A stretch of DNA of 64,000 nucleotides from Cognataquiflexum rubidum (GTDB lineage Bacteria > Bacteroidota > Bacteroidia > Cytophagales > Cyclobacteriaceae). Position 1 is the first letter of the stretch; every line of letters starts with the position of its first letter. The DNA lies in contig NZ_JAKZAL010000002.1 of the NCBI RefSeq assembly GCF_022538115.1, positions 186,001-250,000 of the forward strand, read 5' to 3'. This document shows positions 34,581 to 43,666 of this stretch, in pieces. The notes beneath the pieces were generated by a model. That model made no database searches and was not told the origin of the DNA. It was given only the letters and a program-made list of their open reading frames with translations. Position numbers and translations under genes: made by a program.

Positions 34581-34719
34581 ATTGTGGTTTTGAATGCTAA
34601 AGGGAGTTTTCAGTCACAGTTTGCAGTGGTCAGTCTCAGTTTTCAGTCGCATGAATTGGATTTTTTTGTTTTCATTTTGAAAACTTTATGTTAGATTTAA
34701 ATGTTGAAAAAATAAGTCT

Positions 34720-35025
34720 TTGAAAAACATTATCGCTTTAAGGAATCTGGTCAGGTTTTACAATAGGCATCCTGATGCAAAAGCAAGTATTGAAACTTGG
34801 CTTGCGATCACGAAAAGTGCTGTTTGGCAGAAGTCTTCAGATGTTGTCAGAGATTTTCCTGATGCTGATCCTGTGAAAAATAACAGAGTGGTATTCAACA
34901 TTGCGGGAAACAAGTACAGGTTGATTGTTCAAATAAGTTATGTTAGGCAATGGGTCTTTATCAAATTTATTGGAACACATGCCGAATACAATAAGGTTGA
35001 CGCGAACACAATTGATCAGTTTTAA
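34720..35025 (+). CDS. higB: HigB-type mRNA interferase toxin
   Basis: A 101-aa RelE-superfamily toxin that cuts mRNA on the ribosome. The start is a TTG at 34720: it gives the canonical N-terminus MKNIIALRNLVRFYNRHPDA and no upstream in-frame ATG fits. The body shows WQKSSDVVRDFPDADPV, RVVFNIAGNKYRLIVQISY and VFIKFIGTHAEYNKVDAN, the HigB fold with Arg, Lys and His near the active site. The antitoxin gene follows 22 nt later, the toxin-first order of higBA. Confidence 0.9.
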   Translation: MKNIIALRNLVRFYNRHPDAKASIETWLAITKSAVWQKSSDVVRDFPDADPVKNNRVVFNIAGNKYRLIVQISYVRQWVFIKFIGTHAEYNKVDANTIDQF

Positions 35026-35047
35026 CCTTTAAAAACAATTTAAAAAA

Positions 35048-35437
35048 ATGAAATGGGATAAAATCATCACTACCGAAAAGGAATATGAAACGGCCTTGAA
35101 TAGATTGGCTGTGGTCTTTGACGCTCACCCGGATAGCCCTGAGGGAATGGAAGCGGAATTGTTGGTTACACTGATTGAAAAGTATGAAAAAGAATACTAC
35201 CCAATTAATTTACCCGACCCAATTATTGCGATTAGAGAAGCGATTGAAATGAAGGGTTTAAAAGAAAAAGACCTAATTCCTGCAATAGGCAGCAAAACTA
35301 CTGTTAGTCTTGTACTCAATCGCAAAAGGGCAATGACTGTAGATATGATCAGAAACCTCAAAGAATTACTCGGACTGCCTTTGGAAGTCCTCATCCAACC
35401 CTATGAACTGAATGGAGAGCGGGAATTGGTGAAATGA
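35048..35437 (+). CDS. higA: HigA-type antitoxin, HTH-XRE domain
   Basis: A 129-aa antitoxin and autorepressor. The N-terminal half (ITTEKEYETALNRLAVVFDA..) is the toxin-binding arm, and the C-terminal half is a helix-turn-helix of the XRE type (IREAIEMKGLKEKDLIPAIGSKTTVSLVLNRKR in parts, then LLGLPLEVLIQPY). Length and domain order agree with HigA of Bacteroidota. It lies 22 nt after the toxin. Confidence 0.9.
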   Translation: MKWDKIITTEKEYETALNRLAVVFDAHPDSPEGMEAELLVTLIEKYEKEYYPINLPDPIIAIREAIEMKGLKEKDLIPAIGSKTTVSLVLNRKRAMTVDMIRNLKELLGLPLEVLIQPYELNGERELVK

Positions 35438-35516
35438 TGATAAGAAAATTTTCAGGTAAGTTGTTTCCAAGAATGTTTCTCCAAATGTCTGCATCCTTGA
35501 AACCTTCCACCTTTTA

Positions 35517-35576
35517 ATTTTACAATTTTTCAATCTTCCAATTTTCCAACTTTTTAATTTTCAATCTTCCAATCCA
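35517..35576. repeat. Low-complexity TTCCAATTTT-type repeat
   Basis: Six imperfect copies of words such as CAATCTTCCAATTTT in 60 bp. It overlaps the last codons of the minus-strand monooxygenase gene. Confidence 0.4.
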
Positions 35577-35911
35577 AACCCATAATCCCTCTCTACCAAA
35601 CAAATCCTTGTCTTGTAGGAGGTATACCATTTTTCCCTTCCCATCCGCTGTGCAAAGATGTGTTCGCTGACCATTTTCCAATTGTGGATGGCATCAAGGC
35701 TTTCCCAATAACTGACCGTGATGCCAAGTCCTTCTCTAGCCGATTCGTGCCCGAGGTAACCTGGTTGCTTTTTTGCAAGTTCGACCATTTGATCCGCCAT
35801 TTCTCCATAACCCTCATCCACTTTTGTTCGGATGCTGGTAAAAATAACTGCATAGTAAGGCGGGGAAGGTGTCCGGGATATCATAGGATTTGGGATATTT
35901 TCATATTTCAA
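35561..35911 (-). CDS. Antibiotic biosynthesis monooxygenase (ABM) family protein
   Basis: A 116-aa ferredoxin-like dimeric-barrel protein. YYAVIFTSIRT is the first strand; QMVELAKKQPGYLGHES and GITVSYWESLDAIHNWK are the characteristic ABM helix and strand motifs, and RMGREKWYTSYKTRICLVERDYG closes the domain. Members include haem-degrading and quinol monooxygenases; no substrate residue is obvious. The start may be a Met a few codons downstream. It is monocistronic and lies next to the hybrid sensor gene with a 42-bp gap. Confidence 0.8.
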   Translation of the reverse strand: MKYENIPNPMISRTPSPPYYAVIFTSIRTKVDEGYGEMADQMVELAKKQPGYLGHESAREGLGITVSYWESLDAIHNWKMVSEHIFAQRMGREKWYTSYKTRICLVERDYGFGLED

Positions 35912-35953
35912 TACTAAGCAAAATCCTATTAAAATTTTCCTTCTGACTTATTC

Positions 35954-38900
35954 TCAATTTCTTTTTTCAAGGTATTCATTTGGCGTCATCTGATAGGTTT
36001 CTTTAAAGCATTTGATAAAGTAGGAAGGGGAGCTGAAACCCACAGCATAGGCTATTTCAGAGATAGACTCTCCGGATTTTTCAAGTCTTTGTACCGCCAT
36101 CCGGAGTCTTTGGTCCCGGATAAATGCTGAGGTAGAAAGGCCCGTAAGGGCTGTCAGTTTTCTATGCAGCTGCATCCTGCTCATGCCTAGTTTTTTGCAA
36201 AACTCATCAACAGTGAAGTTTGAATCTCCAAGGTCTTCATCTACAATGCTTTGTAATTTTGCCAGGAATTTTTCATCTGTGGAGGTTATAGCGATGTCAT
36301 TTGGCGAAATACTTGTTTTTCCCGAATAACGTATTCTTAGATTTCGCCGCAATTCAATCAATTTTTCTATCCTAACCAAAAGCTGTTTGATCCCGAAGGG
36401 CTTCAACATGTAGTCATCCGCACCTACTTCGAGTCCTTTAAGTATGTTTTCTTCTTGAGTTTTGGCAGTCAGGAGGATGATCGGGATATGTGATGTCTTT
36501 TCGTCATTTTTGAGTTTTTGACAAAGTTCAATTCCATCCATCTCCGGCATCATTACGTCAGATATGACCAAGTCCGGGATTTTCTTTAAGGCTAAGAAAA
36601 GACCTTCGCGTCCATTTTCTGCTTCCAGTATTTTGTAATAGGGACTGAGTTCGCCGATGATAAATGACCTCACTTTGTGGTTGTCTTCCACTACAAGGAC
36701 CATTGGGGCATCTTCTCCTGCTAATATTTCCTGTGGCCTATATCCATTGGTTTGCTCATAATCTTCCTCTTCCACTACCTGTTCGGGACGGAAGGAATAC
36801 TTTTCAACAGGGATGGTGATGGACACTTTAAATGCCTCTTTATCTTCCAGATCGAGGGTGATTTGACCTTTATGGAGTTCGACAAGGTCTTTGACCAGAG
36901 GAAGGCCAATTCCAAAGCCCTCGGTTTTGGTGTCCGGTTTATAAAATTTGTCAAAAAGACGGGAAATTTCCTCTTTGGTATAAGTAACCTGACTGTGGTT
37001 GCTGACATGTAAATGCAATTGGCCATCGTGGATTTTTGAGCTGAGGCGCACGACTGTGCCGGGTTTTCCGTATTTGATGGCATTCTGTAGAAGGTTGCTA
37101 ACAATCTTTTCGATTTTGTCCGGGTCAAACCAAACCTCAGTCATCAACGGGATATCGGGACTGATGCGGATGTCTTTTTCGGCGGCAAAATAGAAGAAAT
37201 TGGAAACTATTGACTGAAGCAAAAGGCCCATATTGCCCTTTTGGATTTTCAGTTGGAGCTTTCCTGATTTTATTTTGGAAACTTCCAACAGCTGATCGAC
37301 AAGATTCAATAACCGATTGGAATTCTGTTTGATGAGGTTGAGCTGGGATCTGAAGACAGGGTTTTCGGACTGACTCATCAGCCTTTCGACAGGTCCCGCG
37401 ATCAGCGTAAGTGGCGTCCTGAACTCATGGGAGATATTGGTAAAAAGATTGGTCTTGAACCTGTCTATTTCCAACAGCCTATTGGCTTCATCGACTTTCA
37501 TTTTGATGAGAAATTTTATTTTCCATCTCCATTTTAGATAGAGGTATAGCCAGATTAAAGAAAGGGTGAAAAACAAAAAATAAATCAATTTGGCCCAAAT
37601 GGTCAAATACCATGGTGGGAGAACGGTGAATTGGAGAGAAACAGGATCTGTGGACCAAATGCCGTCGTAGTTGCTGGATTTTACCAAAAAAGTATACTCA
37701 CCGGGAGAAAGGTCCGTATATCTTGCCTGATTGTTATTGCCTGCCTGCACCCAGTTCTCGTCATGGTTTTCCAGCTTATACCGGAATTCATTTTTTCTTG
37801 GAGAGGAAAAAACCAAACTGGCCATGTTGATTGTCAGGGTGTTTTCATCATGGCCAAGTTTAAGCCCATTCTTGATCGGAATTTTTTTGTCGAAAACAAA
37901 AATATCTGTGACGGCGGTTTTTGGCTCGATTTCATTGAGGAAGATATCTTTGGCATTGAACCAGTAAAAGCCTTCCAAGCTTCCAAAATAGAGGGTTCCA
38001 TCCGTTTGCCTGAAATAAGCGCCTGTATTAAATTCTGTGGCCAAACCATCGTAGTTGCTGTAATTGGTGATATCAAACTCAGGAGATACCGAGCTTTTTC
38101 CGGCCACTTTGGTGATTCCTTTGTTTGAACTCATCCAGAGGTTCCCATTCTGATCTGGCATTATCCCATAAATGACGTCATTTGGAAGGCCGTTTTTTGT
38201 GCTAAAAACCGATAACTCCATGGAATTAAGGTCAAGTCGGTTGAGCCCGGCACCATTGGTTCCGATCCATAAGACATTCCTTTTGGCAAAATACAGCGAC
38301 TTGATGCTGTTGCTGCTGATAGCTTGCTGGCTTCCTTCTTGTTTTTGGATCGGGTAGAATTTTTCGGTTTTAAGGTCAAATTTTGCAATGCCATGGTTTT
38401 CTGTACCGATCCACAATTCACCATCATCACCATCAGTGATGGTCCTGATATTGTTATCGGGAATGCTGTTTGGATCCGAGGGGTCGTGGGTAAACTTTTT
38501 GATCACTCCCTTTTGAGGATCAAACCAGATCAATCCTTCATTTCGGGTGCAAAGCCAAAACCTGTTTTCTTTGTCTTTATGGATTTTCCACACGCTCGTA
38601 TTTGGTAATTTGACGGCAGTCCTCTCATTGAAGTGGCGAAAGGTATTTGTTTTCAGATCCAAAATACTCAATCCTTCATCCTGATAGCCGATCCATAGTT
38701 TGTCTTCTCCATCGCCTAGGAGGCTCATCACCCGGTCACTTGAGATGGTTTGGAGATTGGATGGCTGATGCTGAAAAGTCTTCCATGATTTTGTAGTAGG
38801 ATTGAATCTTGTCAGTCCTTTTCCGGAGGTTCCCAGCCAAACTTGGTTGTTGTTTTCCACAAAAATAGCCCTGACGACATCAATATTGATATCTTCAGGT

Positions 38901-39946
38901 ACCTGCGCGTTATGGTAAAAATTGAATTTTTCCAAATAAGCATCATAAAAACTCAAGCCGGCTCCATCTGAGCCAAACCATAATGTCCCGGTATAGTCCT
39001 CAAAAACACAAAGAATATCATTGTAGTAAATTGACCGGGGGTTTTGCTTGGAATATCTGAATTTCTGAACTGTCTTTTTCTCCTCATCGACGATGGCAGC
39101 ACCTTCACCATAGGTAGCGAACCAAACCTTTTTTTTAGAGTCTATGAAGATGTCTAAAATCATTTCGTTTTGGTCGGTGGGATCAGAAAAGTAATCAGAT
39201 AGGGGAATTGCCTTTTCTCCGGGACTTTTTATAATCCAAGCTCCGTTTTTCAATGTTCCGATCCAGATTTTACCTTCCTGATCTGTTTTTGCCGAGGATA
39301 GTTTGATGTTTTTGTTGGTTTCCCAGATCTGCGTCAACTTGTAAGATTCAGGATTCCAAAGTGCCAGGTGGTGGCTGAAAGTGATGAGCATTTGCTGTCC
39401 GTCATAATCTGATATGGCAGCAAACTCCATTGCGGGGTCTGACCAGATCATTTCTGCTTTTTGGATCGAATCATTCCACCTATATAATTGACCTGAAAGT
39501 GTTCCGAACCACACGTTTCCCTTTTTGTCTTCAAAAATACAGTTGGCAGCCTGGATTCCTTCAATAGCCACAAAGTCGTTGACCTCCCTGTCAAGCAGCT
39601 CAGGTACAGAAGATTCGGGAATGATCCAGATCCTGTTTTTGCTATCTGCAAAGACCTTTCCCAACAAAAGCCTATCGTTTTCGGTGACATCTAAAAATTT
39701 CCTGTTATAGATGACAAATTCTTTGCCGTCAAACCTGTTGAGGCCTTCTTGGGTCGCAATCCACAAAAAGCCATCAATGTCCTGTGCCACCGAGACAACC
39801 GAATTTTGGGAAAGCCCGTCATTGACAGAAAGCTGTCTAAAAGAAAGGTCTGTCTGACCATATCCCACCGCAAAGAGGGAGTGTAAAACTGCCAAAAGGC
39901 TTAAAAATTTTAGGGACTTAGAAAAGTGTCGCATGCTTTTTAACAA
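35954..39946 (-). CDS. Hybrid two-component sensor/regulator with AraC output (HTCS)
   Basis: A 1330-aa one-protein two-component system. A signal peptide leads to two seven-bladed periplasmic Reg_prop propellers (about 35-700), a Y_Y_Y domain (to about 775), and one transmembrane helix (IYFLFFTLSLIWLYLYLKW). The cytoplasmic part holds HisKA with His840 in TNISHEFRTPL, HATPase (about 940-1055), a receiver domain with Asp1130 in VISDVMMPEMDG, and a C-terminal AraC-type HTH ending NEYLEKRN. HTCS proteins sense glycan pieces and activate neighbouring utilisation genes, but here no SusCD pair is adjacent. It diverges from the LytTR operon. A second possible start at 39934 is equally likely. Confidence 0.9.
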   Translation of the reverse strand: MLKSMRHFSKSLKFLSLLAVLHSLFAVGYGQTDLSFRQLSVNDGLSQNSVVSVAQDIDGFLWIATQEGLNRFDGKEFVIYNRKFLDVTENDRLLLGKVFADSKNRIWIIPESSVPELLDREVNDFVAIEGIQAANCIFEDKKGNVWFGTLSGQLYRWNDSIQKAEMIWSDPAMEFAAISDYDGQQMLITFSHHLALWNPESYKLTQIWETNKNIKLSSAKTDQEGKIWIGTLKNGAWIIKSPGEKAIPLSDYFSDPTDQNEMILDIFIDSKKKVWFATYGEGAAIVDEEKKTVQKFRYSKQNPRSIYYNDILCVFEDYTGTLWFGSDGAGLSFYDAYLEKFNFYHNAQVPEDINIDVVRAIFVENNNQVWLGTSGKGLTRFNPTTKSWKTFQHQPSNLQTISSDRVMSLLGDGEDKLWIGYQDEGLSILDLKTNTFRHFNERTAVKLPNTSVWKIHKDKENRFWLCTRNEGLIWFDPQKGVIKKFTHDPSDPNSIPDNNIRTITDGDDGELWIGTENHGIAKFDLKTEKFYPIQKQEGSQQAISSNSIKSLYFAKRNVLWIGTNGAGLNRLDLNSMELSVFSTKNGLPNDVIYGIMPDQNGNLWMSSNKGITKVAGKSSVSPEFDITNYSNYDGLATEFNTGAYFRQTDGTLYFGSLEGFYWFNAKDIFLNEIEPKTAVTDIFVFDKKIPIKNGLKLGHDENTLTINMASLVFSSPRKNEFRYKLENHDENWVQAGNNNQARYTDLSPGEYTFLVKSSNYDGIWSTDPVSLQFTVLPPWYLTIWAKLIYFLFFTLSLIWLYLYLKWRWKIKFLIKMKVDEANRLLEIDRFKTNLFTNISHEFRTPLTLIAGPVERLMSQSENPVFRSQLNLIKQNSNRLLNLVDQLLEVSKIKSGKLQLKIQKGNMGLLLQSIVSNFFYFAAEKDIRISPDIPLMTEVWFDPDKIEKIVSNLLQNAIKYGKPGTVVRLSSKIHDGQLHLHVSNHSQVTYTKEEISRLFDKFYKPDTKTEGFGIGLPLVKDLVELHKGQITLDLEDKEAFKVSITIPVEKYSFRPEQVVEEEDYEQTNGYRPQEILAGEDAPMVLVVEDNHKVRSFIIGELSPYYKILEAENGREGLFLALKKIPDLVISDVMMPEMDGIELCQKLKNDEKTSHIPIILLTAKTQEENILKGLEVGADDYMLKPFGIKQLLVRIEKLIELRRNLRIRYSGKTSISPNDIAITSTDEKFLAKLQSIVDEDLGDSNFTVDEFCKKLGMSRMQLHRKLTALTGLSTSAFIRDQRLRMAVQRLEKSGESISEIAYAVGFSSPSYFIKCFKETYQMTPNEYLEKRN

Positions 39947-40186
39947 AGGCTTTAAGTTCTAAAAAATAATCTGGCTTAAGGCCATATGTGTCCAATTGTT
40001 CATAACAGGCATGTTTTGGCATGCAATCAGTTTGAAATCTGCTGTTTTTGGTATCGCCTGTAGATCACTTAGTATGTCAGAGCAATGGGTTCTGAACAAT
40101 TAAATGTTTGATTTATCTTGATTTTTATAATTTAGAGATGAAAAAGATACCCATGCACCAAAATCCAGCATCTTTTTTCTATCTGC

Positions 40187-40909
40187 ATGATAAGAGCAAT
40201 AATAATCGATGACGAGCCCAAATCGATCCAATCTTTGGAATGGGATCTGAATTTTTTTTCCGACAAAATCCATGTGGTGGGAACCTTTTCCAATGCCATC
40301 GAGGCTATTAGGAAAATTGAAGGATTGCAGCCTGACGTGGTATTTCTTGACATAGAAATGCCGGAAATAGATGGTTTTCAATTTCTTGAGTATTTCAAGG
40401 ACAGGGATTTTGAGGTTGTATTTGTGACGGCTTATGCGCAGCATGCCATTCAGGCCATCAAAGAAAGAGCCCTTGACTATTTATTGAAACCCATAGAAAA
40501 AGATGAGTTGGCCGATGCTATCCAAAGGATAAGCGAAAACAAGAAAAAAAGGAATTCGGGAGAGGTCTTTAAAAATGAAAAGATAGTCTTTCAGGGGACA
40601 AGGTTAAAAATCAATTCTGATGACAAGATGGTTTTTTTGAATCCCGCGGACATTGTTTATTGTGAAAGCGACGGGAGTTATTCGCGAATAATTACAGAAA
40701 ATGACGGGGTGGTGTATGTTTCTAAAAAACTGAAATACCTTGAAGAAATGTTGCCTTCGGAGCAGTTTTTTCGAATTCATAACAGTTATCTGATCAATCT
40801 TCAGAAAGTCAGCGTATTTGAAAAAAACACTTCAAAGGTGGTTTTAGCAACTGGAATTTCCCTTCCTGTTTCAAGATTAAAAAAAGCGGGATTTTTAAAC
40901 ATGTTTTAA
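40187..40909 (+). CDS. LytTR-family response regulator
   Basis: A 240-aa protein. The receiver domain (1-120) has Asp8/Asp9, phosphoacceptor Asp55 in VVFLDIEMP, and Lys in YLLKPIEKDEL. A charged linker follows. The LytTR DNA-binding domain (about 140-240) shows PADIVYCESDGSYSRI, SEQFFRIHNSYLINLQKV and LPVSRLKKAGF. LytTR regulators bind two short direct repeats about 21 bp apart. Five such elements, each with conserved spacing to a -10-like box, lie downstream of this operon. The start codon is 12 nt before the kinase start on the other side, so the pair is one operon. Confidence 0.9.
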   Translation: MIRAIIIDDEPKSIQSLEWDLNFFSDKIHVVGTFSNAIEAIRKIEGLQPDVVFLDIEMPEIDGFQFLEYFKDRDFEVVFVTAYAQHAIQAIKERALDYLLKPIEKDELADAIQRISENKKKRNSGEVFKNEKIVFQGTRLKINSDDKMVFLNPADIVYCESDGSYSRIITENDGVVYVSKKLKYLEEMLPSEQFFRIHNSYLINLQKVSVFEKNTSKVVLATGISLPVSRLKKAGFLNMF

Positions 40910-40921
40910 TCGAAAAAAGAT

Positions 40922-42460
40922 ATGAAGGAGGGTGAAGAAGCAGGGTTTTGGATGGCTTTCTTTGAGAACAGCAACTATAACGGGTTGGGTTTGGCAGTGA
41001 CTGCTATTCTTTTTTATCTATCACTTTACCATTTCTTCTTGTATATCAAAAACAAGGAGAAGTTCTATTTATTCTACAGCGTTTATGCCTTTATCAATGC
41101 CTTTAACCTGATCAAAAGGGTAAAAGGGGTATTTATCGAAGATATCTACAATTCTTGGCCGGACCTTTTTATCCATACCAATTTCCCGGTGCAGTTTGCG
41201 AGCTATTTGTTGTTTTCCTTTTTTATTCTGGAAATCCTCAATTTCAAAAAGCATTACCCCAAATTCAAAGCATTTTTTACCAAGTATGCCATAGTCATTA
41301 GTTTGGTTTTTGGGACTTTGGTAGCGGGACGGTATCTGTGGGATGGATATGACTTGATGCGGGGTTTTTACATCAATATTTTTATGCCCATCACCCTTTT
41401 ATTTACACTTTTTGGAATATTTCTGGTCATAAGGATTCCTGAAAAAGTCAAATATTTTATTCTCACAGGATTTTTGGTTTTGGCGGTCTTCACGTCCATC
41501 TTCGCTTTTTTGACTTTTGGAAAGGATGTCAGTTTCACCAATAAGTATTATTACCTGTATTATATCCCTGTTTTAATCGAAAATTTTCTCTACACTTTCG
41601 CCCTTGCCATCAAACAACGGGAGGTGTATAATGAGAAAATCTCCATTCAAAAAGACCTTTTTGACCAATTGGGAGAGAATGAAATCCTGAGGGCACAGCT
41701 CAATGAAAAACTTCAGGAGGAACTAAAGCTCAAAGAGAAAAAAATCAATACCCTCGAAGCTGATGCCAAAGAACAACGGATGGCAAAATTAAAGGCTGAC
41801 TATGAAAAGGAAATCACCCTTCTTCACCTTCAATCACTGAGAAGTCAGATGAATCCGCATTTTATATTCAATGCGCTCAATTCCATCAAGGTCTATCTTA
41901 TCGAAAATGACAAAGAAAATGCAATCACCTACCTCAATAAATTTGCAAAATTGATCAGGATGGTTCTCGAAAGTTCGAGGGTGTTCAGCATTCAATTGGG
42001 AGAGGAACTTGATATTGCCAAGCTATATGTCAGTCTGGAGTCCATAAGGTTTGAAAAAAGCATCAATTTTGAAATCATCATCGGGGAAGATGTAGACCTG
42101 AGAAACAGCAAGTTGCCGCCTTTGATTTTGCAGCCTTTTCTGGAAAATGCGATATGGCATGGACTCACGATGAAAAAAGGGGATAAAAACATTGTATTGA
42201 AAGTTTTTAAATCAGAAGGCAATCTGGTGATATCTATCCGGGACAATGGTGTAGGAAGAAAGAAATCTGAGGAATTGATGGTCAATAAGATCATCAAAAA
42301 ACAATCTCTTGGAATCAACCTTACCTCGGAGAGATTGAGGTACTTCAATGAAAGTGAGAATGTAGGATACCATTTTGAAATTTTTGACCATCATGCCCAA
42401 TCAGGAGGAGAAGGGACAGAGGTGGTTCTTTATCTAGGAAAAGAGGTATTGTCTAATTAA
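40922..42460 (+). CDS. LytS-type sensor histidine kinase
   Basis: A 512-aa inner-membrane kinase. Seven predicted helices (about 15-245) form a 7TMR-DISM-like sensor without a periplasmic domain. A long coiled coil follows (about 250-305), then the HisKA_3/LytS-type motif LRSQMNPHFIFNALNSIKVYL with His313, and the ATPase domain with LPPLILQPFLENAIWHGLT (N box) and ISIRDNGVGRKKSE (G1 box). It should phosphorylate the LytTR regulator encoded 12 nt upstream. The signal is unknown. Confidence 0.9.
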   Translation: MKEGEEAGFWMAFFENSNYNGLGLAVTAILFYLSLYHFFLYIKNKEKFYLFYSVYAFINAFNLIKRVKGVFIEDIYNSWPDLFIHTNFPVQFASYLLFSFFILEILNFKKHYPKFKAFFTKYAIVISLVFGTLVAGRYLWDGYDLMRGFYINIFMPITLLFTLFGIFLVIRIPEKVKYFILTGFLVLAVFTSIFAFLTFGKDVSFTNKYYYLYYIPVLIENFLYTFALAIKQREVYNEKISIQKDLFDQLGENEILRAQLNEKLQEELKLKEKKINTLEADAKEQRMAKLKADYEKEITLLHLQSLRSQMNPHFIFNALNSIKVYLIENDKENAITYLNKFAKLIRMVLESSRVFSIQLGEELDIAKLYVSLESIRFEKSINFEIIIGEDVDLRNSKLPPLILQPFLENAIWHGLTMKKGDKNIVLKVFKSEGNLVISIRDNGVGRKKSEELMVNKIIKKQSLGINLTSERLRYFNESENVGYHFEIFDHHAQSGGEGTEVVLYLGKEVLSN

Positions 42461-42520
42461 GATTGATAAAAGAACATTTTTTCCAAGACTGACCCGAGAC
42501 AGTTCTCTCTTTTTGGATTT

Positions 42521-42585
42521 GTTACAATTTTCTTATTCTCTGATACAATGGAGACATCCCTTCGGATTTGGCTGGTTTATATTTG
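42521..42585 (+). promoter_or_regulatory. LytTR-type operator and promoter a
   Basis: Half sites GTTACA (42521-42526) and GATACA (42542-42547) are 21 bp apart. A perfect -10 box TATATTTG (42578-42585) begins 31 nt after the second half site. The ATG of the lipoprotein is at 42613. Confidence 0.7.
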
Positions 42586-42612
42586 CCATCATTTTTATTA
42601 ATCCCAGCCAAA

Positions 42613-43221
42613 ATGATGAATGGAAAAATGAATGTGGCGAAAAGTCATGTCAAGGTACTTCTGTTGCTTTTTGCGATGGTATTTCCGGGCCTTTCTTGTC
42701 AAAAAAGCGATTCCTCCCGGCAGAAAGGCAATGAGAAGTCGGGGAAGGCTGAATTGCCGATGCAGGAATTGTCCCTTCAGATCCCCTTAAGCCGGGAAGC
42801 TTTTAAAAATTGGCTACCGGACCGTATCGGCGAATTCCATATCCTGAAGACAGTAATAGGATATAAAGATGCTGCAGATATGAGCGCCATTACGGCTACT
42901 TACGGCCACCGTTCTGATTCTACAAAACAGATTTTGTTGGAAATTTTAGATGGTGCCGGACCGGTCGCTTCCGTTATTTTGGCAGGCAGTCTCCAAAAAT
43001 TGGAACAGGATTTTGAAGAAAAAGAGGATAATAATTTTTCCAAAATTCACGAAAGAAATGGACAGCGGGTATGGGAAGTACAAAATCCCGGTAAGGACTT
43101 TTCAGGTCTGGAATTTATATACGGTCAGAGGTTTCTGGTATTGATCAAAGGAGACCATATCCGGCATGAGGATCTGTGGTTTTTTGCTGATAACCTTGAT
43201 CTCGATAATCTCGGAAATTAG
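42613..43221 (+). CDS. Unknown lipoprotein, first gene after the LytTR pair
   Basis: A 202-aa lipoprotein. I start at 42613 (MMNGKMNVAKSHVKVLLLLF), because the longer frame begins upstream of the predicted -10 box. The lipobox is FPGLSCQKSD. The mature part (PLSREAFKNWLPDRIGEFHI, AITATYGHRSDSTKQILLEI, WEVQNPGKDFSGLEFIYGQRF) shows no family I can name. It is alone between operators a and b. Role unknown; predicted target of the LytTR regulator. Confidence 0.7.
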   Translation: MMNGKMNVAKSHVKVLLLLFAMVFPGLSCQKSDSSRQKGNEKSGKAELPMQELSLQIPLSREAFKNWLPDRIGEFHILKTVIGYKDAADMSAITATYGHRSDSTKQILLEILDGAGPVASVILAGSLQKLEQDFEEKEDNNFSKIHERNGQRVWEVQNPGKDFSGLEFIYGQRFLVLIKGDHIRHEDLWFFADNLDLDNLGN

Positions 43222-43245
43222 GTTCTTTTCTTTGGGTTGTGCCGG

Positions 43246-43273
43246 TAGAAGATAGAAGATAGAAGATAGAAGA
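43246..43273. repeat. Four tandem copies of a 7-bp word
   Basis: Four exact copies of TAGAAGA (43246-43273) in an intergenic region 25 bp after a gene end. The copy number could vary by slippage. Confidence 0.8.
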
Positions 43274-43393
43274 TTTTTAAAATTCGGTAAAGTATTTTTT
43301 CTGTTTTGGAAAAAGCTGTTTTTGGTTTTAACACACGAAAAAGATTGGGGACTGGGCATAAAAGGCCATAATTCTTTTGATTTTATGGATGAT

Positions 43394-43458
43394 GTTACAC
43401 ACGTAGCATTCTTTGATACATCTCTTTCATCCTTTTTCTGTATTCCTAAGGAGATTTG
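43394..43458 (+). promoter_or_regulatory. LytTR-type operator and promoter b
   Basis: GTTACA (43394-43399) and GATACA (43415-43420), 21 bp apart. The box GAGATTTG (43451-43458), one mismatch from TAnnTTTG, starts 31 nt after the second half site. First ATG downstream at 43483. Confidence 0.65.
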
Positions 43459-43482
43459 AGAAACATTTTTAATAAGCTCCCC

Positions 43483-43632
43483 ATGAAAAAAATATTGCTT
43501 TTGGTATGCATCATTATGATGATGGGCAATGAGTCGGAAGCACAGTTTTTAAAGGACCTGAAGAAAAAGGTCGAAGAAAGAACAACACCGGCGGCATCAT
43601 GGAATGCGTGGCCTACGAACCAATGGACTTAA
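43483..43632 (+). CDS. Short secreted ORF, probably truncated gene remnant
   Basis: A 49-aa ORF with a signal peptide (MKKILLLVCIIMMMGNESEAQ) followed by FLKDLKKKVEERTT, the usual start of longer Bacteroidota secreted proteins, then a tail without pattern (PAASWNAWPTNQWT). It probably lost its 3' part, with the promoter retained. It is the first frame after operator b, with its ATG about 18 nt after the expected transcription start. A functional small peptide cannot be excluded. Confidence 0.5.
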   Translation: MKKILLLVCIIMMMGNESEAQFLKDLKKKVEERTTPAASWNAWPTNQWT

Positions 43633-43666
43633 AAGCAAATGTCAGACAATGCTAACCAATAGAAAG

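Noticed and set aside
34470-34694. Plus-strand ORF of 74 codons after dinB
   Set aside because: Falls within dispersed palindromic and CAGT-type repeats, with no family pattern; not a gene.
39947-40186. Search for a LytTR-type site before the regulator itself
   Set aside because: No GTTACA/GATACA pair at 21-bp spacing was found, so autoregulation is not supported.
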